A stretch of 64,000 nt of DNA from JBAZZQ01 sp041658725. Its GTDB lineage: Bacteria > Planctomycetota > Phycisphaerae > JAAYCJ01. Every line of letters starts with the position of its first letter. Position 1 is the stretch's first letter. The notes under the pieces are model-generated. The model did not search any database. It had not been told where the DNA came from and saw only the letters and a program-made list of their open reading frames with translations. The DNA is taken from positions 1 to 64,000 of the forward strand of contig JBAZZQ010000002.1 of assembly GCA_041658725.1 (NCBI GenBank), given 5' to 3'. This document shows positions 40,056 through 47,727 of this stretch, piece by piece. Both the position numbers and the translations under genes were made by a program.

Positions 40056-40556
40056 CTATTCAACCTCGTCCATTGATTCCAGAATTGTCTGGGCAGTCAT
40101 CAAAAGAACGGGGTGGACGACGTGGGGGGCGATTTGCGCAAGCGGCTGCATGACGAATCGCCGTTCGTGCATAAGGGGATGCGGTATGATTAATCGGTCG
40201 GTGGAAATGATTTCCTGTCCATAAATTAAAATATCCAGATCGATCGTCCTGGCCCCCCAGAAAACTTCACGCTTACGTCCGAGTTCCTTCTCGATGGCCT
40301 GCAGGGCATCAAGCAATTCGGTGACTCCGAGAGTTGTGCGGATATTTGCCGCGGCATTTAAATACAATTTTTGATCGGGCGGTCCTCCGTCCGGCTGAGT
40401 CTCATAAACCGAACTGACCGTCTGGACTTCCATTTTCGGATGGTCGTTGATCAGGTTTAATGCCCGCTGAATATACTTTCCACGCGGTTCGATGTTCGAA
40501 CCCAAAGCGATGTATACTTCCACCGGTTTATGTTCTTTTGTCTTCTTTTGGGTCAT
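40056..40556 (-). CDS. folK: 2-amino-4-hydroxy-6-hydroxymethyldihydropteridine diphosphokinase
   Basis: 166 residues. Transfers pyrophosphate from ATP to 6-hydroxymethyldihydropterin for folate synthesis. Seen: VYIALGSNIEPRGKYIQRAL at the N-terminus, SSVYETQPDG, LNAAANIRTTL, LGRKREVFWGARTIDLDILIYG (in parts KREVFWGARTIDLDILIYG) and IPHPLMHERRFVMQPL. The DLDIL acidic pair binds magnesium. Its 5' end overlaps the upstream PH-like gene by 29 bases; the ATG there may be joined by a downstream GTG as start, but the ATG is favoured. Confidence 0.95.
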   Translation of the reverse strand: MTQKKTKEHKPVEVYIALGSNIEPRGKYIQRALNLINDHPKMEVQTVSSVYETQPDGGPPDQKLYLNAAANIRTTLGVTELLDALQAIEKELGRKREVFWGARTIDLDILIYGQEIISTDRLIIPHPLMHERRFVMQPLAQIAPHVVHPVLLMTAQTILESMDEVE

Positions 40557-41028
40557 TTTGGCCGTTCTCCCGGCGCTGCTCCGCTGGTTCGAGTAAATCG
40601 GGGCGATGATTGCTTAATTCGTCCACCATTTCCTCAAAGCAGGTGGTTTTATAACTATCTAATGTATATTTTTTCTCGCGGTCGCCTGCCTTGTAAAAAA
40701 TAACCAGGAACCCTTTTTCCAGACTGCGGGCATCGATCCCGGTAATGGCCGACCAGGGAATCTGGATTTTACCGTCGATGTCAAAGCCAGTCTGATCAAC
40801 CGCCACCCGCGTCTTCTTAATCACGAAGAATCCGATGATTAAAATAACACACAAAACAGTCAAGGCAATGGCCGCCACCCGGTTGAACCATAGATCGCTC
40901 GGTTCATTAATGTATTTGGGGTTGAACCAGCCGTCGTAAAAACAATAGACCGCGAAAAAGGCGGATAACACGATGTAGGCAATCCAACGAAACTTTCTCG
41001 AATTGGTCAGGGTTCCAATAACTGCCAT
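40528..41028 (-). CDS. Membrane protein with PH-like cytosolic domain, unknown function
   Basis: 166 residues. Two N-terminal transmembrane helices (WIAYIVLSAFFAVYCFYD; VAAIALTVLCVILIIGFFVI) are followed by a domain resembling bacterial PH-like domains (RVAVDQTGFDIDGKIQIPWS AITGIDARS, then GFLVIFYK) and a charged, Pro/Glu-rich tail. No catalytic motif is seen. It is the first gene of the minus-strand run and overlaps folK by 29 bases. Confidence 0.7.
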   Translation of the reverse strand: MAVIGTLTNSRKFRWIAYIVLSAFFAVYCFYDGWFNPKYINEPSDLWFNRVAAIALTVLCVILIIGFFVIKKTRVAVDQTGFDIDGKIQIPWSAITGIDARSLEKGFLVIFYKAGDREKKYTLDSYKTTCFEEMVDELSNHRPDLLEPAEQRRENGQNDPKEDKRT

Positions 41029-41157
41029 GATTTATCTCCAAAAAACTATTTTCTAATTGTCCGAAATTTGGCGTAAAGATGCAACTTGTTTTCGCGCCTA
41101 TGGAAGATTAAAATATACTTATAAAAACTCGAAGGGTCAGGAAAGGCGATTCAAGTT

Positions 41158-41481
41158 ATGGAGAGAAATAAAGATATTGACATACTCCGGCAATGCAAGG
41201 CAGCGATCAAAAACGTCGCCGACAATTGCGAAGTCATTTTGTACGGGTCGCGAGCACGAGGAGATGCGCGAGAAGACTCGGATTATGATATTCTTGTGCT
41301 GATAAATGGCCCGGTGGATATGAAGTTGGAGGATGCGATCAGATCGGAACTTTACCCACTTGAGTTGGAAACGGCAGCCGTAATCACATTGCTCGTATAT
41401 AATCGTGAACAATGGTCCGGCTTCCCTCATCGCGCAACTCCGTTCTATAAAAATGTGGAGCGAGAAGGTGTTTTATTATGA
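41158..41481 (+). CDS. MNT-type nucleotidyltransferase (antitoxin of HEPN/MNT pair)
   Basis: 107 residues. Minimal nucleotidyltransferase: ILYGSRARGDAREDSDYDIL contains the GSx-D-x-D pattern of the pol-beta superfamily with both metal-binding Asp. In known HEPN/MNT modules this protein adds AMP to the HEPN toxin and silences it (family knowledge). It overlaps the HEPN gene by four bases. Confidence 0.88.
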   Translation: MERNKDIDILRQCKAAIKNVADNCEVILYGSRARGDAREDSDYDILVLINGPVDMKLEDAIRSELYPLELETAAVITLLVYNREQWSGFPHRATPFYKNVEREGVLL

Positions 41482-41882
41482 ACGAAGAGGCACGAAGTTT
41501 AATTTCACACCGGCTGAGAAGAGCCCATGAAGCGATTGACGAAGCTAAAATACTTTTTGATGCTGACCATCTAAATACGTATGTAAACCGCTTGTATTAT
41601 GCCTGCTTTTATGCCGCTTCCGCTTTATTGTTGACCAAAGACTTGTCAACCGCTAAACATGGACGCTTACGTGCTTTGTTTCACCAGGAATTTGTCAAAC
41701 CTGGACTTCTTCCTGTAAAACTTGGAAAGCATTTCGACCGGTTGTTTGATAATCGCCAAAAAGGGGATTACGAAGATTTCGTGCAGTTTAAAACCGAGGA
41801 AGTTTCCGGCTGGCTTGATGATACTAGTTCTTTTGTCGATGGTGTCGAAATTTTGATCAAAAATTCATTTCTTGGTCCTTGA
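41478..41882 (+). CDS. HEPN domain protein (toxin of HEPN/MNT pair)
   Basis: 134 residues. HEPN fold of the COG1895 type: NRLYYACFYAASALLLTKD in the middle and the RLRALFHQEF motif, which fits the R-x(4-6)-H ribonuclease signature (Arg and His five apart). It presumably cleaves RNA unless modified by the adjacent MNT protein. The pair lies between the pan/fol run and rpmE, an accessory spot. Confidence 0.88.
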   Translation: MNEEARSLISHRLRRAHEAIDEAKILFDADHLNTYVNRLYYACFYAASALLLTKDLSTAKHGRLRALFHQEFVKPGLLPVKLGKHFDRLFDNRQKGDYEDFVQFKTEEVSGWLDDTSSFVDGVEILIKNSFLGP

Positions 41883-41953
41883 AACTTTCTTTTATTTAAG
41901 CTACAATTACAAGTTTCCGGTAACTATAATATTTTTGTTTGGGAAAGCGAACC

Positions 41954-42208
41954 ATGAAAGAGAAGATTCATCCGGCCTATGTAGAGACAAACGTAACCTG
42001 CGGATGCGGGAATCAATTTAAGACCCGCTCGACGATCAAGGAAATCCGCGTGGAAATCTGCTCCAATTGCCATCCGTTCTATACGGGCAAACAAAAGTTT
42101 GTCGATACGGCGGGTCGCGTGGAGAAATTCCAGAAGAAATATAACTGGGACAAGCTCAAGGCCGACAAGCAGGCCAAGGCGGCAGAAGTCAAACCGGCCC
42201 AGGGTTAG
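41954..42208 (+). CDS. rpmE: 50S ribosomal protein L31
   Basis: 84 residues from the ATG at 41954 (GGGAAAG ahead); TATAAT at 41925-41930 is a likely -10 box. Zinc form (C+): CGCGNQF and CSNCHPFYTG supply four cysteines. Also KIHPAYVETNVTC and GRVEKFQKKY. The C-terminal tail is Lys/Ala-rich. It is followed by prfA, the usual neighbour in many genomes. Confidence 0.96.
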   Translation: MKEKIHPAYVETNVTCGCGNQFKTRSTIKEIRVEICSNCHPFYTGKQKFVDTAGRVEKFQKKYNWDKLKADKQAKAAEVKPAQG

Positions 42209-42226
42209 GTTAATATTTAAAATCTG

Positions 42227-42273
42227 ATTCGCCGACCGTAATGGGACAAACCCTTTGACGGCCGGCGAATTTT
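42227..42273 (+). terminator. Hairpin between rpmE and prfA
   Basis: ATTCGCCGaCCGT (42227-42239) pairs with ACGGcCGGCGAAT (42258-42270): 13 positions with one mismatch, followed by TTTTC. It could terminate or attenuate the rpmE transcript before prfA. Confidence 0.5.
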
Positions 42274-42285
42274 CATTGTGTAATT

Positions 42286-43395
42286 ATGAGTGATAACTCT
42301 TTATCTGATTTAGAACAACGATTGCTGGAAAAGCTCGGCGATACGGATCGTCGGTTTTGCGAAGTCGAAGAGCTGATGAACGATCCGCAAAACGCCCGGG
42401 TTGCCCATAAGGTGGTTGAGCTATCGAAGGAGCGAAGCCGGTTATTACCTCTCGTTGGACCCTATCGAAAGATCATGGAGATAGATCGGCAGACTGCCCA
42501 GGCCAAGGCCATCCTCGATGACATCAACCAGGATAGTGAACTAAGAGACATGGCCCAGGAAGAAATCAAAGACCTCTTCACGCAGCGGGAGGCGCTTTTT
42601 GAAGAGATAAAATCGGCACTGGTGACTTCGGACGATAACGTGATCAGCAGCGTGATTCTGGAAATCCGAGCGGGAACGGGCGGGGAGGAGGCAGCGCTTT
42701 TTGCCGGCGATCTGATGAATATGTACATTCGTTACGCGGAAAAACGCGGATTTAAAACTGAAGTGATGGATATGTCTACGTCGGATATGGGCGGATTTCG
42801 AGAAGTCATTTTAAATGTTACCGGGACCGGGGTCTTTTCCGTTTTCGGATACGAAGGCGGAGGACATCGGGTTCAGCGGGTTCCCAAGACGGAGTCCCAG
42901 GGGCGTATTCATACCTCGGCGGCCACCGTCGCGGTCATGCCGGAACCCGAAGAAGTGGAAATCGACATCAAACCCGAGGACGTGATCGAAAGCGTTTCCA
43001 GGGCAGGGGGACCTGGGGGTCAGAACGTCAACAAGGTCTCCTCCGCCATTCGGCTGGAACATGTGCCTTCGGGAATAGTGGTTTCCATGCGGGATGAACG
43101 GTCCCAGCATAAAAATCGCGCAAAGGCCTGGCGGGTGTTGCGATCTCGGTTATTCGAACGGATGCAGTCCGAGAAAAAAGCGGAACGCGACCAGAAGCGA
43201 AGTGTGATGATCGGATCGGGCGACCGGTCCCAGCGGATTCGCACATATAATTTCCCCCAAAACCGCGTCACCGACCATCGGATCAACCTCGACCTGTACT
43301 GCCTCGACCGAATTCTCATGGGGGATATGGACCAGTTGGTCGAAGCGATACAAACCTACGACCGCCGGCAACGCCTGCAGAATCTACAGGTGTGA
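42286..43395 (+). CDS. prfA: Peptide chain release factor 1
   Basis: 369 residues. RF1 reads UAA/UAG stop codons and triggers peptide release. The GGQ motif is in SRAGGPGGQNVNKVSSA; the codon-recognition domain has the RF1-like sequence RVQRVPKTESQGRIHTSAAT; no SPF tripeptide of RF2 is present. The N-terminal coiled region (residues 1-110) is intact. The Gln in GGQ is normally methylated by PrmC, whose gene often follows prfA but is not next here. Confidence 0.97.
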   Translation: MSDNSLSDLEQRLLEKLGDTDRRFCEVEELMNDPQNARVAHKVVELSKERSRLLPLVGPYRKIMEIDRQTAQAKAILDDINQDSELRDMAQEEIKDLFTQREALFEEIKSALVTSDDNVISSVILEIRAGTGGEEAALFAGDLMNMYIRYAEKRGFKTEVMDMSTSDMGGFREVILNVTGTGVFSVFGYEGGGHRVQRVPKTESQGRIHTSAATVAVMPEPEEVEIDIKPEDVIESVSRAGGPGGQNVNKVSSAIRLEHVPSGIVVSMRDERSQHKNRAKAWRVLRSRLFERMQSEKKAERDQKRSVMIGSGDRSQRIRTYNFPQNRVTDHRINLDLYCLDRILMGDMDQLVEAIQTYDRRQRLQNLQV

Positions 43396-43415
43396 TTCTT
43401 TTTAAAAACCTGGTA

Positions 43416-43787
43416 TCAACCGCCGATATAAACCCCCACCGCCTCTAATGCCGATTGCTCGTTGTCGTAAAAATGAAAAATCTGATCAAGACGGGTGAGC
43501 CGGAAGATTTTGTGAATATCCTTGCGAAGACCGCAAATCCCCAGCCAACCGTTTCGTGCCGACAGGTTTTGATGAAGTTTCAACATCAACCCCAGCACCT
43601 GGCTGGATAAGAATTTAACCGAGGAAAAATCCAACAACAAAAATTTCTGGTCCTGGTGATCCACCAGGTTTTCCAACTCCTCCGTAATCTGCTGGATCTG
43701 CTGCATATCCATAATGGCCGCATCGACAAAATCCACAACCGCGACCTTTCCAATTTTTTTAACTATAATTCGAGACGAAAACGTCAT
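43416..43787 (-). CDS. STAS-domain anti-sigma factor antagonist
   Basis: 123 residues. SpoIIAA/RsbV-like: KVAVVDFVDAAIMD, then LLLDFSSVKFLSSQVLGLML, where the Ser in SSQ is at the phosphorylation position. In partner-switching systems the unphosphorylated form releases a sigma factor from its inhibitor. PP2C phosphatases that could act on it are at 47728 and 60884. GGTGGCAAGG precedes the start. It is convergent with prfA. Confidence 0.88.
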   Translation of the reverse strand: MTFSSRIIVKKIGKVAVVDFVDAAIMDMQQIQQITEELENLVDHQDQKFLLLDFSSVKFLSSQVLGLMLKLHQNLSARNGWLGICGLRKDIHKIFRLTRLDQIFHFYDNEQSALEAVGVYIGG

Positions 43788-43874
43788 GCCTTGCCACCTC
43801 TCTTCTTAAAACTTTTTATCAGGGTAACATCACCGGTCCAATTTGGCAAATGCAAACTCAGGCCGCTTCTTTAA

Positions 43875-43904
43875 GAGGCACGACCGTAAGGGAGTGTTCT
43901 TCCC
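43875..43904 (+). repeat. ACCGTAAGGGAG repeat family, copy 3
   Basis: GAGGCACGACCGTAAGGGAG followed by TGTTCTTCCC, identical to the core at 25481-25510. Flanks show a shortened version of that palindrome (GGCCGC ... CGCGACCGG). Confidence 0.7.
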
Positions 43905-44041
43905 GCGACCGGAAAAGACGGAGGGATTACTATTTTTAAAAGTATTTTATTGTCTTAACGCCATCTTTATATAAAATACACAAAACCCTGACAATTCCAT
44001 TGGTTTTGGTTGGACCAACATTGAAGCTAAAGGAGCCGGTT

Positions 44042-44668
44042 ATGCGATTTTCGTTTATTCCCAAAGAGGAAAAGTTTTTCGAGCTTTTGGAAGAAGCCAG
44101 CGCCAATATGATCAGCACCTCCCACGCCCTGGCGGAATTTATGCGGGAGGCAAATACTCGGGACCAAAAAGCCCCGATCATCAAAGACTTCGAGCGCAAG
44201 GGCGACGTAATCACCCATGAAATACTCCGCAAGATCAATCGCAGTTTCAGCACACCCCTGGAGCGGGAAGACATTCATGCCCTGGCGTCGAACATGGACA
44301 AGGTGCTCGACGCGATGGAATCGCTGGCGAATCGAATATCGATTTTTCGCATTAAGGAAATGACTCCTATCTGCATGGACCTGTGCAATATCCTGATCGA
44401 GGCCGTCGAAGAAATCCACAAGGCGGTGAAATACTTGCCTAACATGAAAAACCTTGAAGAGCTGGAAGCCTGTTGTGCCCAGATCGGCCGTTTGGAAAGC
44501 CGGTCGGACACGGTCACCCGACACGCGGTCGGAGAGTTATTCGATAATCCTCGAGACGTCCTGGAGCTGATCAAATGGAAGGAAATCTACGAGCGATTTG
44601 AAACCGCGTTGGATTTGTGTTCGAAAGTAGCCGGGGTGATCGAAGCTATCCTGGTTAAAAATGCCTGA
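44042..44668 (+). CDS. DUF47 (PhoU-like) phosphate transport regulator
   Basis: 208 residues from the ATG at 44042, with AAAGGAG ahead. All-helical PhoU-like protein: DFERKGDVITHEILRKINRSF, ALASNMDKVLDAMESLANR, then C-terminal helices. DUF47 proteins accompany PiT phosphate transporters and regulate them, and here the PiT gene follows 24 bases downstream. Confidence 0.92.
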   Translation: MRFSFIPKEEKFFELLEEASANMISTSHALAEFMREANTRDQKAPIIKDFERKGDVITHEILRKINRSFSTPLEREDIHALASNMDKVLDAMESLANRISIFRIKEMTPICMDLCNILIEAVEEIHKAVKYLPNMKNLEELEACCAQIGRLESRSDTVTRHAVGELFDNPRDVLELIKWKEIYERFETALDLCSKVAGVIEAILVKNA

Positions 44669-44692
44669 TGCGTATCGGAAAGAGGAATTTCA

Positions 44693-45700
44693 ATGTCTGT
44701 GGAATTGATTATCGTCGTAATTCTCGCTTTAGGTTTTGATTTCGTCAACGGTTTTCACGATGCCGCCAATGCCATCGCCACGTGCGTATCCACCCGGGCC
44801 CTTAGTCCGCGAAACGCGATTCTCATGGCCCGAACGTTGAACTTTGTCGGGGCGATTACCTCGACGGCCGTTGCTTATACCGTGGGAAAAGGTGTGGTTA
44901 ATGTGGCGGGGCATACGGATCCGATGTCTATTGTATTGGTTGCATTGATCGGCGCCATCGGATGGGATTTAATAACCTGGTATTGGGGTCTTCCGTCCAG
45001 TTCCACCCATGCGCTGGTCGGTGGATTAATGGGAGCGGGGATTGTGTCGATAGGGGTTAAGTGTCTCGTATGGAAGGGCATTCGAAAAGTATTACTTGCC
45101 ATGTTTGTTTCCCCGATTCTCGGCGCGATCGCGGGACTGATCTGCGTCTCGATCCTGTATTGGTGTTTTTACCGCTCTCATCCCAGTCGGGCCAACAGGA
45201 ATTTTCGCTGGGCACAAATTGTTTCCGCGGCTTGGATGTCATTTTCCCATGGTATGAACGATGCGCAAAATGCCATGGGAATTATCACTCTGGCCTTGAT
45301 TTCCGGTCACTGGATCAAACTGGCCCATCCCAATGATTTTCCGGTCCCCATTTGGGTTATGCTGGCCTCCGCTCTTGCGATGGGAATGGGAACCTCGGCG
45401 GGCGGGTGGCGCATTATCAAAACGATGGGTCAGCGCATGGTGGACCTTAAACCGATCGATGGATTTGCCGCCGAAACCTCGGCAGGCGCGGTAATTGTCG
45501 GAATGTCATTGCTCGGTGCGCCGATCAGTACCACCCATGTTATTTCCTGTGCGATTATGGGAACAGGGGCCGCAAAGAATATTACCTCCGTCCGATGGAA
45601 TGTGGTCCGGCGAATTATCTACGCCTGGGTCCTTACCATTCCCGGAGCAGCCTTGATCGCCGGGCTTGCCTGGTATATCCGAACACTTTTCGTCGGGTAA
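44693..45700 (+). CDS. pit: Inorganic phosphate transporter, PiT family
   Basis: 335 residues, about ten hydrophobic segments. Two PiT signatures are present: GFHDAANAIATCVSTRALSPR near the N-terminus, as NGFHDAANAIATCVSTRA, and SHGMNDAQNAMGII in the second half, with GLPSSSTHALVGG and APISTTHVISCAIMGTG as the corresponding repeats. It carries low-affinity phosphate import with H+ or Na+. Coupled with the DUF47 gene. Confidence 0.95.
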   Translation: MSVELIIVVILALGFDFVNGFHDAANAIATCVSTRALSPRNAILMARTLNFVGAITSTAVAYTVGKGVVNVAGHTDPMSIVLVALIGAIGWDLITWYWGLPSSSTHALVGGLMGAGIVSIGVKCLVWKGIRKVLLAMFVSPILGAIAGLICVSILYWCFYRSHPSRANRNFRWAQIVSAAWMSFSHGMNDAQNAMGIITLALISGHWIKLAHPNDFPVPIWVMLASALAMGMGTSAGGWRIIKTMGQRMVDLKPIDGFAAETSAGAVIVGMSLLGAPISTTHVISCAIMGTGAAKNITSVRWNVVRRIIYAWVLTIPGAALIAGLAWYIRTLFVG

Positions 45701-45892
45701 ATTTGACAACGGGGGATTCGTATCTTACCTTTCTTGTAGAGGCGCGTTGATCAGACCGAAAGCTGCCAGGGTCGCATATAAACGAAGCCCAAAACCTCAA
45801 AAAGCTATTATTACTTAGTACGCCTGTCCACAATTAAATCGACAGAATTTCGGGGAGCAGGACATCGTCCTCGAGGCGTATCTTATTTAGCA

Positions 45893-45908
45893 GGCGGGCT
45901 TGCCCGCC
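45893..45908. repeat. GGCGGGC-TT-GCCCGCC hairpin in flagellin leader
   Basis: Perfect 7-bp arms, 25 bases before the flagellin ATG and just ahead of its ribosome-binding site. The same unit is found in the repeat at 26287-26352. Sigma-54 elements were looked for and not found. Confidence 0.55.
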
Positions 45909-45933
45909 ACGGAACTTTAGAGGAGGGGCTTGT

Positions 45934-47337
45934 ATGTCTTTATTACTTTTGGATTCCAGCTTTTATACGTTAATGAACGCGATGTATCGAACGCAGTATC
46001 AACAGCAAACCACGCTGGCAAGATTGTCTTCGGGTTCACGAATCAATTCAGCTGCGGATGATCCCGCCGGTTTGGTGGCCAGTTTGCTTTTGAATTCCGA
46101 TCTGACCATCACGCAGGCGGCATGGAACAACGCCGACCGGGCCGAGGCGATGATGAATGTGGCCGATGGAGCCATGTCCCAGATTTCAAGCCTGGTTTCC
46201 AGTATCAGTTCTTTGACAGTAGAATTGGCCAACAGTTCCGGTCTTACGGATGCGGAAAAACAGGCAAAACAGATACAAATAGACTCCGCTGTGGATTCTA
46301 TAGATCGACTGGTGAATTCGACAACATACAATGGAAAAAAGCTTCTCGATGGAACTTATGGCATCAATACAACCGGTGTGGACGCAGCCAATATCACAGA
46401 CGTTAATATCACCTCCAGACCCCAGGTGAATAGCACCAGCCTTAGTATAACCATAGTCTCAGCGGCCCAAAAGGGACAAGTTTCTTTCGCCGGCACCGGT
46501 CTATCCGCAGCCAACCCTGTAACCATTGAGGTAACAGGAAATCTCGGTTCGAATCAGTTCAGTTTTGTCGGAAGCGCATCAATAGCGACTATGGCCGCCA
46601 GTATCAACGCCGATACCGCATCCACAGGCGTGTCCGCTATCGCCAGCAGTAATGTTTTGTATTTCCGAAGCCAGCATTACGGCAAAGATGAATTTGTCCA
46701 GGTTGACAAAATCAGCGGAACCTTTAACCTGGTTGGAGGAGTGACTCAAGACTCCGGTGTTGACGCTTTGGCAACCGTTAACGGTCAAAATGCCGGCGTG
46801 CACGGAAATGATATTAATTTCAACGTCGGAGATGTGAGAGGAACGGCAACCATCACGGAGAGTTTTCAAACCACCACAGGCGCAAACACAACCTTTAATG
46901 TAACGGGCGGCGGAGCCGCTTTTTTGGTATCACCTTCCGTCACAGACCTTTATACGATTGGCATAAACAACGTCGGCTCCACCAAACTGGGCAATGGAAC
47001 GCTGGGATATTTATATCAATTGAAAAGCGGAGGGACGCATAACCCGTTAGATCACCCCGGCGATGCCCAGCGGATTGCCAACCTTGCCACGACGCAAGTG
47101 GCCACGGCACGGGCGAATATCGGGTCTTTTGAAGAGTACACGGTCGGTAGCATGAAAAATATGCTTTCAGCCGCCAAGGCAGGACTGTCTTCAGCGATAA
47201 GTCAGATTACCGATACGAATTATGCCGAGGAAATGGCCAATGCCACAAGACTAAATGCCCTTTTCAATGCGCAAATTTCGATACTAGCTATGATTGGCCA
47301 GCAATCCCACGATATGATGACAAGTCTTTTTAGCTAA
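45934..47337 (+). CDS. Flagellin-like protein
   Basis: 467 residues. N-terminal D0/D1 region: LARLSSGSRINSAADDPAGLV and AEAMMNVADGAMSQISSLV; the terminal D0/D1 part: SAISQITDTNYAEEMANATRL. The middle holds the variable region (about 165-345), rich in Ser/Thr/Ala/Gly. AGAGGAGG lies ahead of the ATG. The ends are unusual: it starts SLLLLDSSFYTL instead of the usual polar sequence, and the C-terminus ends SQQ-type as QQSHDMMTSLFS, where flagellins usually end in LLR. No flagellar structural or regulatory gene is nearby. Confidence 0.85.
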   Translation: MSLLLLDSSFYTLMNAMYRTQYQQQTTLARLSSGSRINSAADDPAGLVASLLLNSDLTITQAAWNNADRAEAMMNVADGAMSQISSLVSSISSLTVELANSSGLTDAEKQAKQIQIDSAVDSIDRLVNSTTYNGKKLLDGTYGINTTGVDAANITDVNITSRPQVNSTSLSITIVSAAQKGQVSFAGTGLSAANPVTIEVTGNLGSNQFSFVGSASIATMAASINADTASTGVSAIASSNVLYFRSQHYGKDEFVQVDKISGTFNLVGGVTQDSGVDALATVNGQNAGVHGNDINFNVGDVRGTATITESFQTTTGANTTFNVTGGGAAFLVSPSVTDLYTIGINNVGSTKLGNGTLGYLYQLKSGGTHNPLDHPGDAQRIANLATTQVATARANIGSFEEYTVGSMKNMLSAAKAGLSSAISQITDTNYAEEMANATRLNALFNAQISILAMIGQQSHDMMTSLFS

Positions 47338-47415
47338 TGCCAATAATTTATTATTGTGTGTATATTTAATAACAAACCACGTCAGTCCTAGCCAACGGGG
47401 CTGACGCGATCCCCC

Positions 47416-47450
47416 AGGCGGGTCCTGTGCGCCTCCATCGGGACCCGCCT
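47416..47450 (+). terminator. Hairpin at the end of the flagellin transcript
   Basis: AGGCGGGTCC pairs perfectly with GGACCCGCCT over ten bases. It is followed by TCCCCCCTATT rather than a T-tract, so termination efficiency is uncertain. Confidence 0.45.
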
Positions 47451-47530
47451 TCCCCCCTATTATCAATACTGATAACGGCCAAATTACCCAAAATCCCATC
47501 TCGAATAGAAATTTCGTAAAAATAAAAAAC

Positions 47531-47559
47531 TTGACTTTCTAGGAAAAACCTTTTACTAT
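47531..47559 (+). promoter_or_regulatory. Promoter of the candidate small RNA
   Basis: TTGACT (47531-47536), 17-base spacer, TACTAT (47554-47559). Four or five of six bases in each box agree with sigma-70 consensus. Confidence 0.6.
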
Positions 47560-47565
47560 AGTCCC

Positions 47566-47635
47566 TTAGAGGAAACTTGAGAGAGAGAACGCGTGGAGAG
47601 AGAGAGAAATCGAATCTTTTCACGCGGTTTTTTTT
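47566..47635 (+). ncRNA. Candidate small RNA of about 70 nucleotides
   Basis: Bounded by the promoter at 47531-47559 and by a hairpin CGCGTG (47590-47595) with CACGCG (47621-47626) followed by GTTTTTTTTG. The 25-base loop is purine-rich (GAGAGAGAGA then AATCTTTT) and could pair with a Shine-Dalgarno-complementary or pyrimidine-rich target. No ORF lies inside. Family not recognised. Confidence 0.45.
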
Positions 47636-47727
47636 GCCCTTCGTTTGCCTGACCAAATTTCATTGACACTTGAAAATTGAGTCTTGGGCATAATACAATT
47701 CTCAATGTCCAAGGAAAGAAAAAGATT

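Larger units (their letters stand above)
47338..47727. other. Intergenic region downstream of flagellin with hairpins and a candidate small RNA
   Basis: 390 bases, no ORF on either strand that I support. Two hairpins follow flagellin: CGTCAG...CTGACG (47380-47406) and AGGCGGGTCC...GGACCCGCCT (47416-47450), the likely transcript end. Then comes a promoter-terminator unit (47531-47635). Confidence 0.6.

Noticed and set aside
45880..45915. Possible sigma-54 promoter ahead of flagellin
   Set aside because: The GC-rich string contains CTTGC but lacks the upstream TGGCAC at proper spacing; it is explained by a dispersed GGCGGGC-GCCCGCC palindrome.
47663..47694. Second promoter-like TTGACA ... CATAAT ahead of 47728
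   Set aside because: Spacer is 20 bases, too long, and it would read into the antisense strand of the PP2C gene.
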